In this document: positions 1 through 6,013 of the stretch, one piece after another
Position numbering within the stretch: position 1 is the first letter of the stretch
Layout of the letters: each line of letters starts with the position of its first letter
Assembly: GCA_017551645.1 (NCBI GenBank)
Contig: JAFZLE010000357.1
Span: forward strand, 1 to 9,362
Origin: Clostridia bacterium
GTDB lineage: Bacteria > Bacillota > Clostridia > Christensenellales > Aristaeellaceae
Direction: 5' to 3'
Length of the DNA: 9,362 nt
Translations under genes and position numbers: made by a program
The notes under the pieces: model-generated
The model's input: the letters and a program-made list of their open reading frames with translations, nothing else
Database searches by the model: none
What the model was told of the DNA's origin: nothing

Positions 1-39
1 AAAGAAATCCACGCCTATGAAGCTTTCAAACCGCTCCAT
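1..39 (-). CDS. atpF: ATP synthase F0 subunit b, N-terminal fragment (cut by window edge)
   Basis: Only the first 13 codons are inside the window, reading MERFESFIGVDFF. Subunit b is the peripheral stalk of the F-type ATP synthase: one N-terminal membrane helix and a long cytoplasmic coiled coil that ties F1 to subunit a. The call rests mainly on position, directly after atpE in the usual order B-E-F. An AAGGAGAAGG ribosome binding site precedes the ATG, and the gap from the atpE stop is 19 bases. The short N-terminus fits clostridial b subunits, but the fragment is too short for a family match by itself. Confidence 0.8.
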   Translation of the reverse strand, partial: MERFESFIGVDFF

Positions 40-58
40 CAAACCTTCTCCTTCGCTT

Positions 59-361
<303 letters not shown>

Positions 362-1246
362 TCAGTTCTCCGCCGGACAGCTCCCCGCTATGTACACCAT
401 GGTCAGCAGGCTGAACACCAGCGCCTGCACGAAGGCTGAAAACAGGTCAAAGTACAGGCTCAGCACCGCCGGCACGCCCAGCGCCAGCACCGGTACGCCG
501 GAGAGCAGCCCCAGGGCCTCCAATATGCCGAACACGCCCACCAGCAGGCTCACCGCACCCAGTATCGCGCGCCCCTTTTTGTGCTTCCTGAGCCCGGTCG
601 CCAGCAGCAGGGCTCCTGTAAGCGCCAGCGCGGCGCCCGTTATCCAGCCGCCCGAAGCGACGAGCTTTAGCACTATGGCGGAAAACATTGACAGCGCCGT
701 GTAGAGTATGCCCGTAATGACGCCGCCGCCCGCGATGTTGCCGAAGTGACGGAACGCCATGGATACGGGCTGGGCGATCTCGGAAATGATGTTCATGGGC
801 GTCATGACGGCTATGGGCTGGGTAAAGCCTTTCAGCCAGCCGAAAAAGCCGTCACGCTTGATATTGTTGTACCAGATTATTGCTGTGACCGTGAGCGCCC
901 ATACAAGCGTGCAGCTCAGGTCCGCGGTGACGGAGCGCAGAAAGCCCGTCATGCCGATCAGCGAGCCGCAGATGGAGAACAGGAATATGGTCAGGATGAA
1001 CGGCGTCCAGTGGGCGTTGTGCTCGCCCATGGAGTCCACCACCATGTTCCTTATCAGCAGCACGCCTTTCTCCGCCAGCGCCTGCGCTCCCTCCGGGCGG
1101 GTCTTGAGCCCCTTGCCCAGGCGTATCATGGCGGTGACCAGAATGATCGTCACCACCAGGCAGGACACCGTGGTCTGGGTTATGTTTATGCCTCCCAGTA
1201 TGGGGATGGTATAGTAAATATACGGGCCCGTGACCTGTACGTTCAC
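362..1246 (-). CDS. atpB: ATP synthase F0 subunit a, with an extra membrane hairpin
   Basis: Subunit a (294 residues) is the stator channel that passes ions to the c ring. The essential arginine is R166 in MAFRHFGNIAGG, within the long helix facing the c ring. The C-terminal helix has VPAVLSLYFDLFSAFVQALVF with Q274, followed by LLTMVYI, typical of the family. Between these blocks, residues about 195-250 form two added hydrophobic stretches (201-219 and 227-248) joined by the basic loop RKHKKGR. The R166-Q274 distance is 108 residues, against about 42 between R210 and Q252 in E. coli. The start is GTG, overlapping the upstream atpI stop as GTGA, with GGGGGA upstream. Function is certain from family motifs; what the insertion does is unknown. 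Confidence 0.96.
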   Translation of the reverse strand: MNVQVTGPYIYYTIPILGGINITQTTVSCLVVTIILVTAMIRLGKGLKTRPEGAQALAEKGVLLIRNMVVDSMGEHNAHWTPFILTIFLFSICGSLIGMTGFLRSVTADLSCTLVWALTVTAIIWYNNIKRDGFFGWLKGFTQPIAVMTPMNIISEIAQPVSMAFRHFGNIAGGGVITGILYTALSMFSAIVLKLVASGGWITGAALALTGALLLATGLRKHKKGRAILGAVSLLVGVFGILEALGLLSGVPVLALGVPAVLSLYFDLFSAFVQALVFSLLTMVYIAGSCPAEN

Positions 1247-1641
1247 TTTTTATCCCCCTTTCCGAAAAAGCTCTTGAGCATAAGTATGGGGCGCACGAAC
1301 AGAAGCGGTATCACCAGCGCGAACGGATCTACCAGCCCGCTTTTGTAAAACGCGAACAGCAGCCCCGCCAGCACCAGCAGCCTTATGATATAGGACAGGC
1401 GGATCACGCTTTTGCCGCCCTTCACGTCCTGCTCTTCCGCCTTGTCGGCGGCGCTCATGGCGCCCACCGCCATAAAGAAGAAGTTTAACGTGGCCAGCAC
1501 CGCGCCTACCGCGCCGCCCAGGATCACCTTGCCGTCAAAACGGCCTATCAGCGCGAACACGCCCAGCATCAGCGCCGTTAAGACCAGTTCCCCGATGAAT
1601 ATATATAAAGTCTCTTTGAGTACCAGCTTCCGGGAATCCAT
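1243..1641 (-). CDS. atpI: ATP synthase subunit I (AtpI-like)
   Basis: A 132-residue membrane protein with about four hydrophobic helices: roughly 11-32, 39-62, 82-101 and 105-122. Position between atpZ and atpB, size, and the GGAVGAVLATLNFFFM stretch match the ATP-synt_I family, which is implicated in c-ring or enzyme assembly and possibly in Mg2+ supply. It is not part of the final catalytic core. The ATG at 1641 has GGGAGG five bases upstream. Its TGA stop overlaps the GTG start of atpB, suggesting translational coupling. The polar loop at 63-79 (SAADKAEEQDVKGGKS) separates the two helix pairs. Family call is good; the molecular role is less settled in the literature. Confidence 0.85.
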   Translation of the reverse strand: MDSRKLVLKETLYIFIGELVLTALMLGVFALIGRFDGKVILGGAVGAVLATLNFFFMAVGAMSAADKAEEQDVKGGKSVIRLSYIIRLLVLAGLLFAFYKSGLVDPFALVIPLLFVRPILMLKSFFGKGDKK

Positions 1642-1655
1642 TCCCGCCTCCCGCG

Positions 1656-1940
1656 TCAGTCGTGAGAATTGAAGTTCGGCTTGTCACTGTCGGGCTTTGG
1701 CTTGTTAAGCAGCCCCATCGCCGTAAAGGATGCCTTGAGCGCCATGAACGCGCTGTAGAGCCCCAGCGCCGCGCCCGCGAGCACAACCCACACGCCCAGA
1801 CCGTATTTGTTCCTGAGCCAGATGGCTCCATACACGAACAGCATCAGCGGCGCGGCCACGCTTATCGCCAGCTCCGTGAGCCACATGAGCGCCCGGGCCA
1901 CGGCCACGTATTTGCCGACGGAAGTGCTCTTTTTGTCCAT
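1656..1940 (-). CDS. atpZ: AtpZ/AtpI-family small membrane protein, first gene of the atp operon
   Basis: A 94-residue protein with two hydrophobic helices (about 17-41 and 47-69) linked by a short turn containing LRNKYGLG. That turn resembles the G-x-x-LD-x-x-x-GTGP-type turn of the AtpZ/ATPase_gene1 family. The C-terminal tail is polar (LNKPKPDSDKPNFNSHD). These proteins are encoded at the head of atp operons beside atpI and are thought to help assembly or Mg2+/Ca2+ handling. The ATG at 1940 is preferred over an in-frame TTG at 1976, because the TTG would translate through the TATAAT promoter element. No Shine-Dalgarno sequence precedes this ATG, so initiation may be leaderless. The gap to atpI is 14 bases. 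The assignment is mainly topology plus context. Confidence 0.72.
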   Translation of the reverse strand: MDKKSTSVGKYVAVARALMWLTELAISVAAPLMLFVYGAIWLRNKYGLGVWVVLAGAALGLYSAFMALKASFTAMGLLNKPKPDSDKPNFNSHD

Positions 1941-1947
1941 ATTGAAG

Positions 1948-1976
1948 ATTATAACAAAAAACAGGCCGTAAAACAA
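1948..1976 (-). promoter_or_regulatory. Putative sigma-70-type promoter of the atp operon
   Basis: On the minus strand TTGTTT (1976-1971) and a perfect TATAAT (1953-1948) are separated by 17 bases. Only CTTCAAT lies between the -10 box and the atpZ ATG, so transcription would begin at or within a few bases of the start codon. The -35 box matches the consensus at only three positions. The T-rich spacer and the exact -10 support the call. Confidence 0.6.
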
Positions 1977-1996
1977 GCCCGAAAATCAGGAAAAGT

Positions 1997-2025
1997 GGCC
2001 GGCAAGGCGCGTGTTTCCGCCGGCC
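1997..2025 (-). terminator. Hairpin with weak U tract, possible zntA terminator
   Basis: GGCCGGC (1997-2003) and GCCGGCC (2019-2025) form a perfect 7-bp stem around a 15-base loop. On the minus strand the stem is followed by ACTTTTCC. It lies between the zntA stop and the atp promoter, where a terminator is expected. The T run is short, so termination could be partial. Confidence 0.45.
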
Positions 2026-2048
2026 GCATCACGTATTTCCGCCAAAAC

Positions 2049-2100
2049 AGCGCGGCGCGGCGATACGCGCCCCGGAAAACGGGGAAACGCAGGCCGCGCT
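2049..2100. repeat. Nested inverted repeats in the zntA-atpZ spacer
   Basis: AGCGCGGC (2049-2056) is the exact reverse complement of GCCGCGCT (2093-2100), giving an 8-bp outer stem. Inside it CCCCG (2070-2074) and CGGGG (2080-2084) form a second hairpin with a 5-base loop. On the minus strand the outer stem is followed by GTTTTGG. It could be part of the zntA 3' untranslated region, a small structured RNA or a DNA-level dyad. There is no evidence of coding. Confidence 0.5.
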
Positions 2101-2104
2101 GTAT

Positions 2105-2142
2105 GCATCTCCTCGCGCCCGAAGGCGCGTATATGCTTTTTT
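2105..2142 (+). terminator. Hairpin plus T6 tract at the zntA stop codon
   Basis: CGCGCC (2114-2119) and GGCGCG (2124-2129) pair across a 4-base loop, and GCAT/ATGC at 2105-2108 and 2133-2136 can extend the stem. The T6 run at 2137-2142 makes this a classic intrinsic terminator on the plus strand, although no plus-strand gene precedes it. In the zntA direction the loop is a stable C(UUCG)G tetraloop but no U tract follows. It may protect zntA from antisense read-through, or cap the zntA mRNA 3' end. Confidence 0.5.
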
Positions 2143-3970
2143 AATCCGCTTTCAACGCCCGCAGCGCGTTCAGCGTGGCGACCAGCAGCATGCCTACGTC
2201 ACCTATCACCGCCAGGTACATGGGTATGGTGATGAACAGCCCCAGTATCAGTATCAGGAACTTGACCGCCAGGGAGATGACTATATTCTCCTTTGCTATC
2301 TTCACCGTCCTGCGGGCGATATTAAGCGCGCCGGGCAGGCGGTTTAAGTCGTCGTCCATGATTATCACGTCGGCGGTCTCTATGGCGGCGTCGCTGCCCA
2401 GACCGCCCATGGCCGCGCCTACGAACGCCTCCGCCAGCACGGGCGCGTCGTTTATGCCGTCCCCGGTGTACAGGGTCCTGCCTTCGCGGGAGACCTCCCT
2501 GAGCTTTTCCACCTTGCCCTCGGGCAACAGCTCCGCGTACACACCATCCAGCCCCGCCGCGCGGGCGACTTCCTCTGCCGCCGCGTGTTTGTCGCCGGAC
2601 AGCATCACGGCTTTTCTGATACCCATGCGCTTAAGCTCGCTTACCGCCTGCGCCGCGGAGGGCTTTAAATCGTCCGAGACCTGTATGCTGCCTATGAATT
2701 TTCCGTCCGCCGCCACCAGCACGCTGCCGCCCGCGGAAGGCACTTCCACGCCCTCAAGGCGCATGAGCCGCGCGTTGCCCGCCAGCACCCTTCTGCCCTC
2801 CACCAGCGCCACCACGCCCATGCCGGGCTTTTCCTCTATGAGGCTGCTGTCCGGGTGCTCGCCCGCCAGCCCCGCCACCGCCCGAGCCACGGGATGGTTG
2901 GAAAAACGTTCCGCCGCCGCGGCAAGCCGAATAAGTTCTGTTTCGCTGATACCCGCGGGGCTTATTCCGCTCACGGTGAACCCGCCCGTGGTCAGGGTGC
3001 CCGTCTTGTCAAACGCGCAGATCTCCGCCTGCGCCAGCTTTTCCAGTTCCGCGCTGCCCTTTATCAGCACGCCCTTGCGGGACGCCGCGCCTATACCGCA
3101 GAAGAAGGTCAGCGGCACGCTCACCACCAGCGCGCAGGGACATGACACGGTCAGGAACACCAGCGCCCTGTGCACCCAGGTGGCCCAGTCCCCCGTGATA
3201 AGTGACGGCACTACGGCTGCCAGCACCGCGAAGGCGAACACCGCGGGGGTATATATCTTCGCGAAGCGGCGGATGAAGTTTTCGCTTTTGCTCTTTCTTT
3301 CGGCGGCCTCTTTGGTCATGTTGAGTATGCGGGTCACGGCACTGTCTGCCTGGGGCGCTATGACCCTCGCCTCCACCCGTCCCGTCAGGTTCACGCAGGA
3401 GGAGAATATCTCGTCCCCCGCCTTGCGGTCCCGGGGCAGGCTCTCGCCCGTCAGGGAGGAAGTGTCCACAGTGGTGGCGCCGGAAATTATCTCCGCGTCC
3501 AGAGGCACCCTTTCGCCCGGCAGCAGCACTATCACCTCGCCCACCTGCACCGTCTCGGCGGGCACCACGGTCTCGCTTCCGTCACGGATCACCCGCGCCG
3601 TATCGGGGCGCAGCTCAGCCAGGGCGGAAATGGAGTCCCGGCTCTTGTCCACCGCCAGGTCCGCGAACCACTCGCCCAACCGGTACAGCAGCATCACCGC
3701 CACCGCCTCCGGGAACTCGCCCAGTATCAGCGCGCCTATGGTGGCCGCGCTCATCAGGGTCTCCTCTGTGAAGATCTCACCCTCCCGGGCTTCCTTTACC
3801 ATGCCGAAAAGTACTTCCCGGGCGGCAAAAATGTATATGGCGATGAACACTATCGCCCTCACGGCGCCGGTTATGGGCGCTATCCACGCAAGCAAAAGCA
3901 GCGCCGCGCCCAGCAGTATCTCGTACAGCTCGCTCTTCTGCTCTTTTTCCAAATCACTTAACAGCTTCAT
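2141..3970 (-). CDS. zntA: Zn2+/Cd2+/Pb2+-exporting P1B-type ATPase (no N-terminal HMA domain)
   Basis: A 609-residue heavy-metal efflux pump that uses ATP to move divalent soft metals out of the cytoplasm. Visible motifs in order: FTEETLMS near the second membrane pair, actuator TGES (174-177), membrane metal site SCPC (C277 and C279), phosphorylation site DKTGTLT (D321), nucleotide-binding SNHPVA (H359), and hinge GDGINDAP (503-510). The last helices show N562-x7-K570 and D591-x-G593-x7-N601. This is the N(x)7K...DxG(x)7N pattern of the P1B-2 group, indicating zinc, cadmium or lead rather than copper. No CxxC metal-binding domain precedes the first helix. The ATG at 3970 is chosen because GGAGG lies 9 bases upstream; the ATG at 3979 directly abuts that GGAGG. 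The gene overlaps arsR by 17 bases, so the two are co-transcribed and probably coupled. Zinc as the main substrate is inferred. Confidence 0.95.
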   Translation of the reverse strand: MKLLSDLEKEQKSELYEILLGAALLLLAWIAPITGAVRAIVFIAIYIFAAREVLFGMVKEAREGEIFTEETLMSAATIGALILGEFPEAVAVMLLYRLGEWFADLAVDKSRDSISALAELRPDTARVIRDGSETVVPAETVQVGEVIVLLPGERVPLDAEIISGATTVDTSSLTGESLPRDRKAGDEIFSSCVNLTGRVEARVIAPQADSAVTRILNMTKEAAERKSKSENFIRRFAKIYTPAVFAFAVLAAVVPSLITGDWATWVHRALVFLTVSCPCALVVSVPLTFFCGIGAASRKGVLIKGSAELEKLAQAEICAFDKTGTLTTGGFTVSGISPAGISETELIRLAAAAERFSNHPVARAVAGLAGEHPDSSLIEEKPGMGVVALVEGRRVLAGNARLMRLEGVEVPSAGGSVLVAADGKFIGSIQVSDDLKPSAAQAVSELKRMGIRKAVMLSGDKHAAAEEVARAAGLDGVYAELLPEGKVEKLREVSREGRTLYTGDGINDAPVLAEAFVGAAMGGLGSDAAIETADVIIMDDDLNRLPGALNIARRTVKIAKENIVISLAVKFLILILGLFITIPMYLAVIGDVGMLLVATLNALRALKAD

Positions 3971-4304
3971 CTTCCGCATCCTCCGTCACGTGTTCGTAGC
4001 CCTGGGTGATGATGCCCTGCACATGCCTGTCCGCCAGGGAATAATAGATCGTTTTTCCCTCCCGCCGGTTCTTTACCAGCCGGTTCTGCTTGAGCACCTT
4101 CAGCTGGTGGCTCACCGCGGACTGGTCCATGCCCAGATACTCCCCTATGGCGCATACGCACATCTCGCTTTCGCTCAGCGCGTAAAGTATCCTCACCCGC
4201 GTGGGATCGCCGAACACCTTGAACAGCCCCGCCAGCGCCAGTATCCTTTCCTCGTCCGGCGCGTGGGAGCGCATCTTTTCCAGCAGCGCGCTGTGGTCGT
4301 GCAT
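3954..4304 (-). CDS. ArsR/SmtB-family zinc-responsive repressor
   Basis: A 116-residue winged-helix repressor that leaves DNA when it binds metal, here expected to control itself and the overlapping zntA. LFKVFGDPTRVRILYAL (28-43) and MDQSAVSHQLKVLKQNRLV (59-77) are the typical ArsR core and recognition helix, and NRREGKTIYYSL is the wing. D92, H94, H105 and E108 reproduce exactly the D-x-H-x10-H-x2-E spacing of the alpha-5 zinc site of SmtB. C49 and C51 in EMCVC match the CadC-type ELCVC position. However, the following Asp is Ala, and the N-terminus has His (H2, H4) instead of Cys, so the alpha-3N site looks incomplete. The ATG at 4304 has GGAGG 7 bases upstream, preferred to a start at 4322. 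SmtB, CzrA or ZiaR-like regulators are the closest functional comparisons. Confidence 0.93.
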   Translation of the reverse strand: MHDHSALLEKMRSHAPDEERILALAGLFKVFGDPTRVRILYALSESEMCVCAIGEYLGMDQSAVSHQLKVLKQNRLVKNRREGKTIYYSLADRHVQGIITQGYEHVTEDAEDEAVK

Positions 4305-4320
4305 ATCTGAACCTCCGTTC

Positions 4321-4340
4321 ATATGAATGACTGTTCATAT
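4321..4340 (-). promoter_or_regulatory. ArsR/SmtB operator
   Basis: ATATGAATGACTGTTCATAT is an inverted repeat with perfect 7-base arms and a 6-base centre. Read on the minus strand its core is TGAACAGTCATTCA, very close to the 12-2-12 operator half-sites bound by SmtB-type repressors. It overlaps the end of the -10 box and covers the expected start site, so bound repressor would block RNA polymerase. A separate 10-bp palindrome, TTCATATGAA (4318-4327), overlaps it. Confidence 0.88.
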
Positions 4341-4367
4341 TATATCCGTACGGAACATGCCTGTCAA
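4339..4367 (-). promoter_or_regulatory. Consensus promoter of arsR-zntA
   Basis: Minus-strand TTGACA (4367-4362) and TATAAT (4344-4339) are both perfect and 17 bases apart. The operator at 4321-4340 overlaps the -10 end. A strong promoter under tight repression is the usual arrangement for a metal efflux operon. Confidence 0.92.
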
Positions 4368-4388
4368 TAGGCCGGCGCAACTTTTTAG

Positions 4389-4417
4389 TTGAATTCTGTC
4401 CGCTGTGATGTTAGAAT
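4389..4417 (+). promoter_or_regulatory. Promoter of the M28 peptidase gene
   Basis: TTGAAT (4389-4394) and TAGAAT (4412-4417) are separated by exactly 17 bases, about 25 bases before the ATG, with GGGAGG at 4431-4436. It is divergent from the arsR promoter, with the two -35 boxes 21 bases apart. A small CAACT/AGTTG dyad (4378-4391) lies between them. Confidence 0.7.
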
Positions 4418-4442
4418 AGACCCAACTTGCGGGAGGTATCGG

Positions 4443-5366
4443 ATGAAAGACTATCTGAATGACATAAACGGCCGTTTCCCCATTCGCAATTCCCGGGAAC
4501 AGAAGAAAGCGTTCCGCGCTTACGCAATAAGCGAGGCGCAGGTGGCGGGTTATACCGCACGCACCGTCCCGGAAAACGGCGGGCACGACAACGTGGTGAT
4601 AGGCGAGCCGGAAAAAGCGCAGATTATATTTACCGCCCATTACGACACGCCCCGGCGGGCGCTCTTTCCCAACTTAATGCTGCCCACGAATCCGTTTCTT
4701 AAGGTCGCCTATCTGTTCTCCGTGATCGTACCCATGCTGGCGATAGCCATACTGGCGGGCGTGGCCGTAAGGAAGCTCACGGGACTGGAAGGCATGGCAG
4801 GACGGTTTGTATACTTTGGGGTATATGTCGCCGTATATTTAGGCCTGTTCCTGCTGATGTTCCTCGGGCCTGCCAATAAGCACAATATAAACGACAACAC
4901 CTCCGGCACCGCCGCAGTGCTCACGCTGGCGCAGAAGCTTTCCGGCGATCCTTCCGCCGCCTTCATACTTTTCGACAACGAGGAGAAAGGCAAAAAAGGC
5001 TCCAAAGCCTTCGCCGCCTCCCATCCGGATATAAAGACCGGCACCCTCGTAGTGAATCTGGACTGCGTGGGCAACGGGGACACGTTCATCGCCGGCGCGT
5101 CCTCTTCCGCCATGAGCGACCCCCGCTTCCCCACCCTCAAAGCCTCGCTGGAACATGCGGGCGGCAAAGTGTTCCCCGCCTCAAAAGCCGGAATGAACAG
5201 CGACCACAGGAGCTTTGACAGGAGCGTGGGCATCGCCGCCTGCCTGTACAAAAAAGGCGTAGGCTATTACACCCCCCGCATACACACGGGCCGCGACACC
5301 GTCGCCTCCCCCGAAAACATCGAAAAGCTCACCGACGCGCTTAAGGTGTTTGTGAAGGCGGAATAA
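4443..5366 (+). CDS. M28-family zinc metallopeptidase with internal membrane hairpin
   Basis: A 307-residue protein with the co-catalytic dizinc site of M28 aminopeptidases. The likely ligands and catalytic residues are H66 in TAHYDTP (D68 beside it), bridging D151 in NDNTSG, E180/E181 in DNEEKG, D207 in NLDCVG, and H281 in RIHTGRDT. Family members usually remove N-terminal amino acids from peptides; the substrate here is unknown. Between the first ligand and the bridging Asp, residues about 86-109 and 122-142 form two strongly hydrophobic helices, so the enzyme is probably membrane-anchored with the catalytic domain assembled around the hairpin. No signal peptide precedes it, which suggests a cytoplasmic active site by topology. 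The ATG at 4443 has GGGAGG 6 bases upstream; the in-frame TTG at 4389 is within the -35 box and is rejected. A gene for a small membrane protein follows after 2 bases. Confidence 0.88.
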   Translation: MKDYLNDINGRFPIRNSREQKKAFRAYAISEAQVAGYTARTVPENGGHDNVVIGEPEKAQIIFTAHYDTPRRALFPNLMLPTNPFLKVAYLFSVIVPMLAIAILAGVAVRKLTGLEGMAGRFVYFGVYVAVYLGLFLLMFLGPANKHNINDNTSGTAAVLTLAQKLSGDPSAAFILFDNEEKGKKGSKAFAASHPDIKTGTLVVNLDCVGNGDTFIAGASSSAMSDPRFPTLKASLEHAGGKVFPASKAGMNSDHRSFDRSVGIAACLYKKGVGYYTPRIHTGRDTVASPENIEKLTDALKVFVKAE

Positions 5367-5368
5367 GC

Positions 5369-5920
5369 ATGGATGCGATCTTCTTATTTGTCATCATGGT
5401 CTGTTTATCACGATCTGCAGCAGTATATGATGAAAAGCTGCTGTTTTCAAGTTATGTGCATATCCCGAAGTGGCTGGCTCGTCTGTTGGTTTCCGGTCAT
5501 TACCCAATAAGCAAAACAAAAAACCCGCTTGAGAACAGACAGAAACTCACAGTAATGAGTCTTATGCTTTACGCCCTTATCCTGCTATGCTTTTTATGCT
5601 GTGTAATAAACGGCCGTACTCTTGAACCTGTGGAATGGATGGAAGTAGTCTCCTACAGTTGGAGATTCACTGAGATTAGTTTTTACAACAGTACCGAAAT
5701 ACTAAACGGGCGTATCTTGGCTACATGCTTCTTCTTTGTTGTTTTGTGCTATGCTGTGAACGATTTCCGGTTATTTATAAAACCATCCTACTCCGACAGC
5801 AAAAAAGGAATCGTAAGCATTGTCCTGGTTTGTATTATAATACTGGCATTGGTCATCTGTATAATAGGCGGAAAAAACGCCCTCGTTCAATGGCAGAAGA
5901 TAAATGGTTTCTCAACATAG
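5369..5920 (+). CDS. Hypothetical small membrane protein
   Basis: A 183-residue protein I do not recognise. It has a short hydrophobic N-terminus (3-13), then three clear membrane helices at about 61-80, 115-133 and 147-167. A polar segment of about 35 residues between helices at 61-80 and 115-133 is rich in aromatic and acidic residues (VEWMEVVSYSWRF). Several Cys cluster in the helices (C74, C77, C78). It begins 2 bases after the peptidase stop with only a weak ribosome binding site (GGCGGAATAAGC), so it may depend on translation of the peptidase gene. Base composition falls sharply here: a hand count of 5881-5940 gives 21 G+C in 60, whereas 7621-7680 has 42 in 60. This suggests a different origin. 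No function is assigned. Confidence 0.72.
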   Translation: MDAIFLFVIMVCLSRSAAVYDEKLLFSSYVHIPKWLARLLVSGHYPISKTKNPLENRQKLTVMSLMLYALILLCFLCCVINGRTLEPVEWMEVVSYSWRFTEISFYNSTEILNGRILATCFFFVVLCYAVNDFRLFIKPSYSDSKKGIVSIVLVCIIILALVICIIGGKNALVQWQKINGFST

Positions 5921-6013
5921 AAAGCATAAAAGATTATTGGTTGCATATAAAACACAAAAATAGAAAAAGGGACTGGCAGCGACGCGCTTGCAAAGTTTGT
6001 GAAGGAATAACGT

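Noticed and set aside
1941..1976. TTG start extending atpZ by twelve residues
   Set aside because: The extension would translate the -35/-10 promoter region and has no ribosome binding site; MDKK is a natural N-terminus.
2175..4310. 711-codon open frame on the plus strand opposite zntA and arsR
   Set aside because: It is antisense to two genes with full motif sets, its translation is a low-complexity Ser/Thr/Ala-rich chain with no recognisable domain, and such frames arise from the third-position G+C bias of the real genes.
5921..6013. Promoter or small gene in the 93-base gap before the Cys-rich gene
   Set aside because: No -35/-10 pair with acceptable spacing and no open frame with a ribosome binding site could be supported; the region is simply A+T-rich.
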